A DNA stretch of 63,242 nt from DRYS01 sp964491605 (GTDB lineage: Archaea > Thermoproteota > CALKCG01 > B24 > DRYS01), in assembly GCA_964491605.1 (NCBI GenBank), contig CAZBGY010000008.1:1-63242 (forward strand), written 5' to 3'. The number at the start of each line of letters is the position of its first letter. Positions within the stretch are counted from its first letter, which is position 1. Shown in pieces: positions 26,368 to 34,373 of this stretch. A model generated the notes under the pieces. That model saw only the letters and a program-made list of their open reading frames with translations, had not been told where the DNA came from and made no database searches. A program made the position numbers and the translations under genes.

Positions 26368-27093
26368 CTACGCTATCTCCCTACCTATAGCAACCTCCTT
26401 CCTAGTCTCTATACGCTCCACCTTTCCATCCCTTATCCAGAATATCCTATCAGATACATCTATCATCTTAAGGTCATGTGTAGCCGTAACTATCGTTACA
26501 CCCTTCTCTTCGTTAAGTTTCCTTATTAGGTTTATGATATGTAGTCCTGTATGGAGATCCAGGTTTCCGGTAGGCTCGTCTGCGAGAACTATAACCGGGT
26601 CATTAGCTAGGGCTCTAGCTATAGCTACCCTCTGCTGTTGACCACCAGAAAGCTCCGTCGGTCTATGATTCAAACGATCACCTAAACCAACAGTTTCAAG
26701 AAGCTCCCTAGCCCTCCTCATTCTCTCATCCCTAGGAACCCCTGCGAATATCATAGGGAGCATAACGTTCTCCATAGCCGTTAGTACAGGTATCAGGTTG
26801 AAGGTCTGGAATATGTATCCTATCTTACGGCATCTAAGCCATGCAAGCTCGTATGCATCAAGCTTGGATATATCCACCTCATCTATGTAGACCTGCCCAC
26901 GGGTAGGTCTATCGAGTCCCCCGATCATATTGAAGAATGTAGTCTTACCGGATCCGCTTGGACCCATAACAGATACATACTCGCCCCTCCTAATCTTAAC
27001 CGATATGCCATCTAGAGCTTTAATCGTTATAGGTCCCATCTGATAATATTTAGCTAGATCCTCTGTCTCGACCGTATACTCGTATACGCTCAT
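26368..27093 (-). CDS. LolD/MacB-type ABC ATPase, without adjacent permease
   Basis: 241 residues. Walker A MGPSGSGKTTFFNMIGGLDRP near 44-64, Q-loop IFQTFNLIPVLTAMENV, signature ELSGGQQQRVAIARALANDP and Walker B VLADEPTGNLD, the GNLD ending typical of the LolD/FtsE/MacB group that drive mechanotransmission-type permeases. No FtsX/MacB-like membrane gene is on either side, so the partner must lie elsewhere. Confidence 0.88.
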   Translation of the reverse strand: MSVYEYTVETEDLAKYYQMGPITIKALDGISVKIRRGEYVSVMGPSGSGKTTFFNMIGGLDRPTRGQVYIDEVDISKLDAYELAWLRCRKIGYIFQTFNLIPVLTAMENVMLPMIFAGVPRDERMRRARELLETVGLGDRLNHRPTELSGGQQQRVAIARALANDPVIVLADEPTGNLDLHTGLHIINLIRKLNEEKGVTIVTATHDLKMIDVSDRIFWIRDGKVERIETRKEVAIGREIA

Positions 27094-27304
27094 ACATCCT
27101 CCCTAGGGAAACTTACTCTACTAAATAGATATTTAAGATTTTCCAAACCGCTCCGAAGATCCATCGATATACCGTGTATAATATTGTAGAATAAGCTAGC
27201 CTGTAAGCCTATTAGGTTGAAATCTAGCCGTTCCAGGCGTAGCTACCCTTCGAATGTTGCTAGATGAATCCTCCGCGTGATTATCCATCTAGCCGAGAGG
27301 TAAG

Positions 27305-28117
27305 CTAACTCCTATCGACTTCTAAATCTATGTAATCACCCTTCCTCAAGCTAAGCTTCTCAGATGCATTACCCATATTCAGAGATATCTCTATAAACCC
27401 TCCGCTTCCAGGTATCAATAGTAGTTCACCGGGGGCTGCATCTCCATAAGCCTTCAGTATCGGTATGTAAACCTCGGCTCCTCTATACGATAGTTTAACC
27501 GTATCGCCGAATGAAACCTTACCTTTAACTAGATCCCATCTAATATTGGTTACTATATTTCCATAGGAATCTACATATATCACCCTACTCTTTAACCTAC
27601 CCCCATCGATCTGCGGGATATCAAGCTTAACCCTCTCCATACCCTTCACCCTTCTACCTAACGCCTCTAGAGGATAGCCTAACGCTATCCAGGCCGCTGC
27701 TGGAGCGAATATATCCCTACCATGAAACGTATAGCTAACATCACGTAGAGTAACTGTACCGCTCTCTATAGCGTATATATCCTCGATACCATCGTCTTCG
27801 GCTGCCATCGCGAGTACACCATTATCAGGACCTACGAATACGTATCTCTTAGTCCTCACGACTATAGGCTTCCTCTCAGTTCCTACACCTGGATCTACTA
27901 CGCATACATGTATCGTCCCAGGGGGGAAGAAGCTATACGCCCTATAGAGTATATACGCAGCCTCCTCTACATCGAACTTCGATACATCATGCGTTATATC
28001 GACTAGCACGACTTCAGAGCATATCGAGAGTATAACGCCTTTCATACAAGCTACATACGGATCCCTATACCCGAAATCCGTCGTTAAGGTTATAACCGTT
28101 CTTACCATACCCTCCAT
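27305..28117 (-). CDS. SAM hydroxide adenosyltransferase / SAM hydrolase (DUF62)
   Basis: 270 residues (ATG 28117; an in-frame ATG at 28108 gives the more usual start next to TVITLTTDFG). The family splits S-adenosylmethionine into adenosine and methionine by activating water. Family blocks: LTTDFGYRDPYVACMKG, VVLVDITHDV, FPPGTIHVCVVDPGVGT, VGPDNGVLAMA and the C-terminal half VIYVDSYGNIVTNI. The immediate neighbours do not reveal a pathway. Confidence 0.88.
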   Translation of the reverse strand: MEGMVRTVITLTTDFGYRDPYVACMKGVILSICSEVVLVDITHDVSKFDVEEAAYILYRAYSFFPPGTIHVCVVDPGVGTERKPIVVRTKRYVFVGPDNGVLAMAAEDDGIEDIYAIESGTVTLRDVSYTFHGRDIFAPAAAWIALGYPLEALGRRVKGMERVKLDIPQIDGGRLKSRVIYVDSYGNIVTNIRWDLVKGKVSFGDTVKLSYRGAEVYIPILKAYGDAAPGELLLIPGSGGFIEISLNMGNASEKLSLRKGDYIDLEVDRS

Positions 28118-28233
28118 ACAGGATTAGCAGATACCCTCTACATTAAGATTTAGCCATGCTGAGTGATGGGATAATCTCCAGCTTCTCTATAATGGCTGGT
28201 AACCCATCCATTTGCAAAGCTACATCGTATCAT

Positions 28234-28509
28234 CTACTCTCGTCGACCTCTGGTTTTAGCTACGCTAACTTCATCTATACTTCTAATAGCAAGTCCATAC
28301 TCATCCATAGCCTGTCTTACAGCTTCATAATCTATATCGGGGCCTACTATACTAATCTTCACAGTCTCTGTCTCAGCGTCGACTTCTGTTACCATGACAT
28401 CGACTCCATCTACTCCATCTATCTCGCATAACCTTTTCGATAGATCAACTATCGATATTTCATGAGGTTTCAAAGCATCTATAAGTATCCTCCTCACCGA
28501 TACGTTCAT
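28234..28509 (-). CDS. DUF211 family protein
   Basis: 91 residues, ferredoxin-like alpha/beta sandwich of the archaeal DUF211 family. Typical blocks are RRILIDALKPHEISIVDLSK, VDGVDVMVTEVDAETETVKI and GPDIDYEAVRQAMDEYGLAIRSIDEV. It lies directly downstream of a VIT-like membrane protein on the same strand, a pairing I recall from other archaea; structural work on the family shows oligomers that bind metal. Function unproven. Confidence 0.85.
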   Translation of the reverse strand: MNVSVRRILIDALKPHEISIVDLSKRLCEIDGVDGVDVMVTEVDAETETVKISIVGPDIDYEAVRQAMDEYGLAIRSIDEVSVAKTRGRRE

Positions 28510-28562
28510 ACCTGTGTATCGCAGGGTCTATAGATGTAGATTCATATCAGTATAAAACTATC

Positions 28563-29180
28563 TCACCTTAATGCTCTTACACCGCCTAACATCATCGCTA
28601 TCGTTATCGCTACCAAGCCTGCGGATAGCATCATTACACCATGTAGGAGTAGTCTACCCTTAGATATGTATCCGAGGATAACGCCAAGTATGAATAGTAG
28701 TGTTAAGTTGCATATTAACGATCCTATCAAGCATAGTTCTCTAGATACTTGGAGTATCATACCGGCTATCATCGGCGCTATCGAAGCTAAGCTGGCTAGG
28801 ACAGGGCTGGATCCATCTACTAAGGCTACTATCATCGAAGCTACGATATGCGCTCTCTTAATAAGGCTTCCATCAAGATTTCTGAATAAGGCTTTCTCCA
28901 GCTTCCTCAGATACTTAGCTCTCTCGGCTCTCTCGATCAGGAAGACGCTCCAAACACCAGATACGAACATAGCTAAGCTCGCACCTAACACCGTATGGAT
29001 GATATAACCTAAAGGTATATCATCGAAGACGGTTGATCCGATCAGTACTCCGAGGGTGGTCATAGCTCCGTCAAACCCGTTCATAACGGCATACCTTCTA
29101 AGAATACCTTCCGCATCAGCTATCCTCAAATACAGCTTGATATCTCTGAGTATCGATAACCGATTATTATCCTCATCCAT
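28563..29180 (-). CDS. VIT1/CCC1-like membrane protein
   Basis: 205 residues with about five membrane helices. The first is preceded by YAVMNGFDGAMTTLGVLIGS, the D-G/A-rich start seen in vacuolar iron transporter relatives, followed by a cytosolic helical segment (ERAERAKYLRKLEKAL). The family includes Fe2+/Mn2+ transporters, but the substrate here is inferred only from homology. Possibly co-transcribed with the DUF211 gene 53 bp downstream. Confidence 0.75.
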   Translation of the reverse strand: MDEDNNRLSILRDIKLYLRIADAEGILRRYAVMNGFDGAMTTLGVLIGSTVFDDIPLGYIIHTVLGASLAMFVSGVWSVFLIERAERAKYLRKLEKALFRNLDGSLIKRAHIVASMIVALVDGSSPVLASLASIAPMIAGMILQVSRELCLIGSLICNLTLLFILGVILGYISKGRLLLHGVMMLSAGLVAITIAMMLGGVRALR

Positions 29181-29277
29181 CTCCTATTCCTTATCCTAAT
29201 CTTCCATATATCCTAGAGGCTGTAAGTTAAATGTTATCCCTAGATCTATTTAACTCCAAGCTTATCTAAGGTGGGGA

Positions 29278-31209
29278 GTGGGGGTAAACGCTTATCTCAA
29301 AGCTCTAATCCAGATAGGATACGCTATGGTCGGCGGTGTACGCGGACGCATCTTGAAGGTGGATCTATCTGAGGATAGGTTCTCGATTGAACGGCTAGAT
29401 GAGAGTTGGATATATAGATTTATCGGGGGAGCTGGCTATGCTGCTAGACTCCTACTAGATTATATCATTAGATATGATGCTCCAAACCCCCTATCGCCCT
29501 ATAACCCTTTGATAGTTATGACCGGGCCTCTTACTGGTGTATCGGCTTTCGGATCTAAAACCGTGGTGGTATCTAGATCTCCATTAACATATGGTATCGG
29601 TAAATCCACGTTCGCAGGATCCTTCGGCTTATCTTTGAAGAAAGCCGGCTTCGATGGTGTAATCATCATAGGATCATCGGATGAACCAGTACATCTAGTC
29701 GTGGATGGTGATTATATCGATGCGAGATCTGCAGCTGATCTATGGGGTATGGATTCGCTCGAAGCCTGCTCGACTATAGCTAGATCCCTAGGCGGCGATT
29801 TTAGATCGATAGCTATAGGCCCGGCTGGTGAAAACCTCTCAAGGATATCGTGTATAGTTAGCTCTGAGAGGAGGGTTGCAGGTAGAACGGGTTTAGGTGC
29901 TGTGATGGGATCTAAGAAACTTAAAGCTATATCCGTAAGAGGATTCGGCGATATCGATGTATACGATCCTGTAGCGGTTCGAAGATTGAATTCTGAATGG
30001 CTTGCTAAGGCTCCGAAAACTAGTAGGGGGGAAGCTATGATGGAGTATGGGACCGCTGGGGGTGTATCCACATTCATACAGACCGGTAATCTGCCGATAA
30101 AGCATTGGATTAGAGGCGTATGGGATGATGCCTGGAGGATAAGCGGTGTAACTATCATGGAGAAGTATAAGAGTGGGAGTGGTAGGAAGATCTGCGGTTC
30201 AGGTATCCTATGTAGTATAGCATGCGAGAGGGTGGTCGAATTCGATGATCCTAGGTTCGGTAGATATAAGGGTAAAGGTCCTGAATACGAATCCGTAGCG
30301 GCTTTAGGCTCCATGATCCTCAACGGGGATCCGATAGCCCTCATAAAGCTTAACGAGCTATGCGATAAGCTCGGTATAGATACTATATCTACGGGCGAGG
30401 TTATCGCATGGGCTATGGAGGCATATGAAAAGGGGATTATCGATGAGAAGGATACAGGCGGCTTAGAGTTGAGATGGGGTGATATAGATACCATATTCAA
30501 GCTCGTAGAGATGATAGGTTTGAGGGATGGCTTCGGCTCCATACTATCTGATGGTGTTAGGAAAGCTTCAGAAGCCTTGGGTAGGAGTTCAAGCGATTTC
30601 GCTCTCCACGTTAAAGGGTTGGAGGTTCCATACCATAATCCTAGACTTTATAAGAGTATGGGGCTTGCATACGCTACATCAAATAGGGGTGCATGCCATC
30701 TACAAGGTATGGCTATGCTCGTCGAAAGGGGGGTACTACTACCAGAGTACGGTATATCCAAACCGCCCTCATCGCTAGAGGAATACGTCGATACAGTGAT
30801 CATACAGCAAAATCTATGCTGCTTCCTAGATTCGGCTATACTATGCAAGTTCGGTGTATTCGGTATAGTAGACTTCGATTATGTAGCTAAGGTCTGGTCT
30901 TCCACTACGGGTATAGGATGCGATAGGATGAACCTTATAGCCGCCGGTGAGAGGATATGGTATCTAGAGAGGGTGATAAACTATCTATTAGGTATGAGTA
31001 ATAGGGATGATCGCTTACCCAGGAGGTTCGTAGATGAGCCTGTCATGGAGGGTCCTGCTAAAGGATTGGTATGTAGCGATATCGATGAGATGCTGAACCT
31101 ATTCTATGAACGTAGAAGTCTCAAATCCGTCGAAGGTTTGAAGGGTAAACTCTCCCTTCTCGGATTAGATGATCTAATACCGTTAACCGATAGGATTAAG
31201 CTCGATTAA
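29278..31209 (+). CDS. aldehyde ferredoxin oxidoreductase family protein, unusual Cys spacing
   Basis: 643 residues; tungsten/molybdenum-pterin enzyme family that oxidises aldehydes with ferredoxin. GRILKVDLSEDRF, GAGYAARLLLDYI and MTGPLTGVSAFGSKTVVVSRSP mark the N-terminal domain. The cluster motif reads CGSGILCSIACERVVE: instead of CxxCxxxC, the first Cys is three residues further away (C-x5-C-x3-C). The fourth ligand is seen as DSAILCKFGVFG. GTG 29278 lies about 25 bp after a TATA-like TATTTAAC, fitting a leaderless start; ATG 29326 starts at the usual family N terminus. No ferredoxin gene is adjacent. Confidence 0.85.
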   Translation: MGVNAYLKALIQIGYAMVGGVRGRILKVDLSEDRFSIERLDESWIYRFIGGAGYAARLLLDYIIRYDAPNPLSPYNPLIVMTGPLTGVSAFGSKTVVVSRSPLTYGIGKSTFAGSFGLSLKKAGFDGVIIIGSSDEPVHLVVDGDYIDARSAADLWGMDSLEACSTIARSLGGDFRSIAIGPAGENLSRISCIVSSERRVAGRTGLGAVMGSKKLKAISVRGFGDIDVYDPVAVRRLNSEWLAKAPKTSRGEAMMEYGTAGGVSTFIQTGNLPIKHWIRGVWDDAWRISGVTIMEKYKSGSGRKICGSGILCSIACERVVEFDDPRFGRYKGKGPEYESVAALGSMILNGDPIALIKLNELCDKLGIDTISTGEVIAWAMEAYEKGIIDEKDTGGLELRWGDIDTIFKLVEMIGLRDGFGSILSDGVRKASEALGRSSSDFALHVKGLEVPYHNPRLYKSMGLAYATSNRGACHLQGMAMLVERGVLLPEYGISKPPSSLEEYVDTVIIQQNLCCFLDSAILCKFGVFGIVDFDYVAKVWSSTTGIGCDRMNLIAAGERIWYLERVINYLLGMSNRDDRLPRRFVDEPVMEGPAKGLVCSDIDEMLNLFYERRSLKSVEGLKGKLSLLGLDDLIPLTDRIKLD

Positions 31210-31217
31210 ATCTACCC

Positions 31218-32303
31218 TTAGAATCTTCTAGTATTCCATCCATATCTTAAAACAGTCTTGTACAGTGTCAATATATTGTCTATAGGTGTATCCGGCTGTA
31301 TGCTATGAGTGGGGCCTAGGATTAAACCTGTAGGTCCTAGATTAGCTATCCTTTCCAAGACTTCTCTAGCTACATCCTCGCAGCTACCGAAGGGTAGTAC
31401 ACTCTGAACGCCTATAGTTCCTTCGAAGCATATTCTATCCCCATATAACTGTTTAAGCTTAACCGGATCCATGCATTCCGGTTGAATAGGATTCAATATA
31501 TCCACACCTATCTCGATTAGATCAGGTATTATAGGTTCTATCCATCCATCACTATGGAAATTGAAGAAGACGCCATACCTATGGCATAGATCGATCAACT
31601 CCTTGTAGCGGGGTTTCAATAGACGCCTCCACATCCTAGGTGAGATCATCATACCCTTTTGCATACCTACATCATCCCCATCATACACTACATCGACACC
31701 AGCTTCGCAGAGAAGCTTCGCCTGCTCTAACCTTAACCTCTGAAGACTATCCAGAATCCTCTCCAGGTAATCGATCCTGGTATACGCCATCCTCATAGCC
31801 TCTTCGAACCCGGTAAGCTGCCACGCTATCTCCCACATATGCTCCACAGAGCCGTACAGACAGTAATCCTCGTAAATCTTGCGAACTCTCACAATCCTAT
31901 CGAAACCATCCAAATCCACATCGGGCCATCTATACTCCTCAAGCTCAATGAATTGTAATGGATGCCTATAGTAGGTATAGGTATACGTCTTACCAGGACG
32001 CCATATACTCTCGACACCCCATATATCCCTCCTAACTTCGAAACCCATATATTCCCCGATCGTATATGCAGGTCCATAAGGCCCCTCCTTAACCTCCACG
32101 CCATCAGGAAGATATCCGCCTTTAACACCTATATGCACACCGATAATATCGATCCCTAGACACTTATATACATCCATACGATCGCTAACCCCTAATCGAC
32201 GCTTCAACCTCTCGTAAGGTTCAGGTCTAATCCTAAGAATCAAAGGTATCCTATCAGGCTCCTCTAAGAGGATGCTCCGTATACAGCGATCCCTAGGGGT
32301 CAA
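31218..32303 (-). CDS. uroporphyrinogen decarboxylase-like (URO-D/MtaA superfamily) protein
   Basis: 361 residues. TIM barrel of the URO-D superfamily, which includes HemE and corrinoid/CoM methyltransferases. TPRDRCIRSILLEEPDRIP opens it; GVDVVYDGDDVGMQKGMMISP, FFNFHSDGWIEPIIPDLIEIG and NPIQPECMDP carry the His-x-Asp and Cys positions used as zinc ligands by methyltransferase members, which speaks against HemE. Convergent with the AOR-family gene. Substrate unknown. Confidence 0.8.
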   Translation of the reverse strand: MTPRDRCIRSILLEEPDRIPLILRIRPEPYERLKRRLGVSDRMDVYKCLGIDIIGVHIGVKGGYLPDGVEVKEGPYGPAYTIGEYMGFEVRRDIWGVESIWRPGKTYTYTYYRHPLQFIELEEYRWPDVDLDGFDRIVRVRKIYEDYCLYGSVEHMWEIAWQLTGFEEAMRMAYTRIDYLERILDSLQRLRLEQAKLLCEAGVDVVYDGDDVGMQKGMMISPRMWRRLLKPRYKELIDLCHRYGVFFNFHSDGWIEPIIPDLIEIGVDILNPIQPECMDPVKLKQLYGDRICFEGTIGVQSVLPFGSCEDVAREVLERIANLGPTGLILGPTHSIQPDTPIDNILTLYKTVLRYGWNTRRF

Positions 32304-32779
32304 GTCTAAGCATGTAATCGAAGCTAGCGATGATTTAAAAGTAGCTAAAGCACTGCTCTAGATCATCGAAATGCTAGCTATTACCCATCCTAGGTATTCG
32401 ATTGCTAGTATAGTGTTAACCTAGCGAGTTTCCTAACACTCGCCTCTGAGGATTAGCCATTATCAAAGTTTCACCCCTGGGTTCTATCCCTCTGTTTCGT
32501 CAAGATGTTAAACTGGGAAGCTTACATCGAGGTGATTAATGTAGTAGTTCGAGTAATAATCGAAAGAGCTTTCCATCAAGGTTATCTGGAGGAATGGTCC
32601 ACCCTATTCTCTGAGTATGGATAGAAGAGAAACTAAGTCTATCATCCTGGAAGTAAAGATCTCTAATCTCTAACTGTGGAGTTGCCAAACTTCGATTACT
32701 ATGACATTATCGATAACGTTAGCTCTGTTTAAAGATAGCAAAACGTAGTGATATTCGAGGATTTATATCTAAAAATTAG
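32304..32779. other. 476-bp intergenic region
   Basis: Lies between the URO-D-like start and the tRNA-Ala 3' end. It holds a TATA-like TTTTAAAT (minus strand, near 32334-32341) for the URO-D-like gene, bracketed by an imperfect inverted repeat: GCTAGCGATGAT at 32323-32334 and ATCATCG-AAAT-GCTAGC at 32362-32378. A stop-free stretch ending at TAG 32622-32624, with ATG 32505 and 39 codons (MLNWEAYIEVINVVV...), has no ribosome-binding site and is not called. T-rich sequence before 32780 may end the tRNA transcript. Confidence 0.4.
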
Positions 32780-32852
32780 TGGACCGGGCGGGATTCGAAC
32801 CCGCGACCTCCCGGGTGCAAACCGGGTGCTCGTACCGCTGAGCTACCGGCCC
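32780..32852 (-). tRNA. tRNA-Ala (anticodon UGC)
   Basis: A complete cloverleaf on the minus strand: acceptor GGGCCGG pairs with CCGGTCC and includes the G3-U70 wobble that marks tRNA-Ala; D arm GCTC/GAGC; anticodon stem CCCGG/CCGGG around loop TTTGCAC (anticodon TGC); T arm GCGGG-TTCGAAT-CCCGC. A73 is position 32780. CCA is not encoded (ACTAATTTTT follows, a plausible U-rich terminator). No intron. Length 73 nt. Confidence 0.97.
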
Positions 32853-32916
32853 TCGCGTTACCTAAGTATTCTCCCTGTTGTTGATAAGCCTTACTCCCCC
32901 CGTAGAAGGAGTAAAA

Positions 32917-32924
32917 TTTATATA
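32917..32924 (+). promoter_or_regulatory. TATA box upstream of the aminotransferase
   Basis: TTTATATA, followed about 20-25 bp later by ATG 32943 of a 16-codon leader frame and 60 bp later by the aminotransferase ATG. Confidence 0.55.
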
Positions 32925-32942
32925 GCTTATAGGTGGGGTTTA

Positions 32943-32993
32943 ATGGTTTTTCTGGTTTACCTATGTAGGGGTGTATATTCTGTATGGGGTTGA
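32943..32993 (+). CDS. possible 16-residue leader peptide overlapping the aminotransferase start
   Basis: ATG 32943 is preceded at normal distance by AGGTGGGG and encodes MVFLVYLCRGVYSVWG, then TGA. The stop overlaps the aminotransferase start (ATGGGGTTGA). The frame differs from the aminotransferase. It could couple or regulate translation of the downstream gene, or be chance. No attenuator hairpin was identified. Confidence 0.3.
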   Translation: MVFLVYLCRGVYSVWG

Positions 32994-34156
32994 AGCTAGC
33001 TTCGAGTATGTTTAGGCTTGGTACCGAGACCGCCTTCGAAGTCTTAGCGTTAGCTAAGGAGATGGAGCATAAAGGGTTTAAGATTATACATTTCGAGATA
33101 GGTGAGCCTGATTTCGATACGCCTGAGCATATCAAGAATGCTGCTATCGATGCTTTGAAAGCAGGGTTTACGCATTATACACCTTCTCAGGGTATAAGAG
33201 AGCTTAGAGAAGCTATAGCCGATAAGATAGGTGAAGATTACGGTGTCGATATCGATCCTAATAGGAATATCGTGGTTATGCCTGGTGCTAAGCCTTGTAT
33301 ATTCGCAGCTATGTTAGCTCTGCTAGATCCAGGCGATGAGGTTATAATTCCTAGCCCAGCTTATCCTATATACGAATCTATAGCTAGATTCGTAGGCGCT
33401 AATCCTATACTTGTTCCTCTACGTGAGGAGGAGGAGTTCAGGCTTACCGTCGACGCGGTATTAGAGAATATAACTGATAGAACTAAGATGATTGTAGTTA
33501 ACACTCCATGTAACCCTACGGGATCCATGCTATCCGCTAGCGATGTTAAGGGTATAGCCGAAGTGGCTAGGGAGCGGAACATCTACATACTAGCAGATGA
33601 GGTATATTCTAAGATAGTCTTCGAGACCCCCCACTACTCGTTCCTCGAAGAGTTTGATGACAACATAGTGGTCGTAGATGGATTCTCTAAGACTTACGCT
33701 ATGACTGGTTGGAGGTTAGGTTACGCGGTTGCGAATAGTACACTTATAGAGTATATGACGAAGCTTCAGATAAACATAGTAAGCTGCCCTGTAGCGTTCG
33801 TACAGAAGGCGGCTATAGCTGCTTTGAAGGGTCCGCAGGACTGTGTGAAATCAATGGTTGAAGAGTATAGAAGCCGCAGGGATCTCATATACGATCTATT
33901 AAGGAGGATCGAAGGTGTTAGAGTTGTTAAACCTAAGGGTGCATTTTACATATTCCCGAATATCAGTAGCTACGGGTTAAAATCTAGAGATCTTATGGAA
34001 TACTTGCTATCGGAAGCTAGGGTAGCTGTCCTTCACGGAACAGCTTTCGGTGAGTATGGGGAAGGCTATCTTAGATTCTCTTATGCTCTATCGAAGAACG
34101 ACATAGTTGAAGGTTTGAAGAGGATTAGCGAAGCTTTAGAGAAGCTTAGAGGATAG
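32984..34156 (+). CDS. aspC: class I PLP-dependent aminotransferase (aspartate aminotransferase-like)
   Basis: 390 residues, fold type I transaminase. HFEIGEPDFDTPEHI and FTHYTPSQGIRELREAIA are typical of aspartate/aromatic aminotransferases of subgroup I-gamma. The PLP lysine is in DGFSKTYAMTGWRLGY (about residue 235), preceded by ILADEVYSKIVF, and VVNTPCNPTGSML holds the conserved Asn-Pro. C-terminal LRFSYALSKNDI supplies the substrate Arg. Amino donor most likely glutamate or aspartate; exact specificity open. Confidence 0.9.
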   Translation: MGLKLASSMFRLGTETAFEVLALAKEMEHKGFKIIHFEIGEPDFDTPEHIKNAAIDALKAGFTHYTPSQGIRELREAIADKIGEDYGVDIDPNRNIVVMPGAKPCIFAAMLALLDPGDEVIIPSPAYPIYESIARFVGANPILVPLREEEEFRLTVDAVLENITDRTKMIVVNTPCNPTGSMLSASDVKGIAEVARERNIYILADEVYSKIVFETPHYSFLEEFDDNIVVVDGFSKTYAMTGWRLGYAVANSTLIEYMTKLQINIVSCPVAFVQKAAIAALKGPQDCVKSMVEEYRSRRDLIYDLLRRIEGVRVVKPKGAFYIFPNISSYGLKSRDLMEYLLSEARVAVLHGTAFGEYGEGYLRFSYALSKNDIVEGLKRISEALEKLRG

Positions 34157-34373
34157 ACGTATCCATTGTAATACGCTGCGCTTCTCCCCTTATCTAGATC
34201 CTAAGTTTAGAAATGTATATGTATAACTCTACTATGCTGTACATAGTTTAGCTCCATAAGCTTTCAGATGGAGACTTATACTTCTTAAAGGTTATACCTC
34301 TAAGCTGCTAACTACATTTTTCTAGAGTAATAATGCTAAAGATTTATATAGCCTCCACCCCTTCTCCTCTAGA

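Noticed and set aside
31218..32303. HemE (uroporphyrinogen decarboxylase) for heme synthesis
   Set aside because: The HxD...C zinc-ligand pattern and poor match to the HemE N terminus favour the methyltransferase branch, and no other heme gene is nearby.
32505..32624. 39-codon frame starting at ATG 32505
   Set aside because: No ribosome-binding site or recognisable motif; kept only as a note in the intergenic entry.
32748..33135. Protein frames overlapping the tRNA-Ala region on both strands
   Set aside because: They run through a perfect tRNA gene and the start of the aminotransferase; their sequences are antisense or read-through artefacts.
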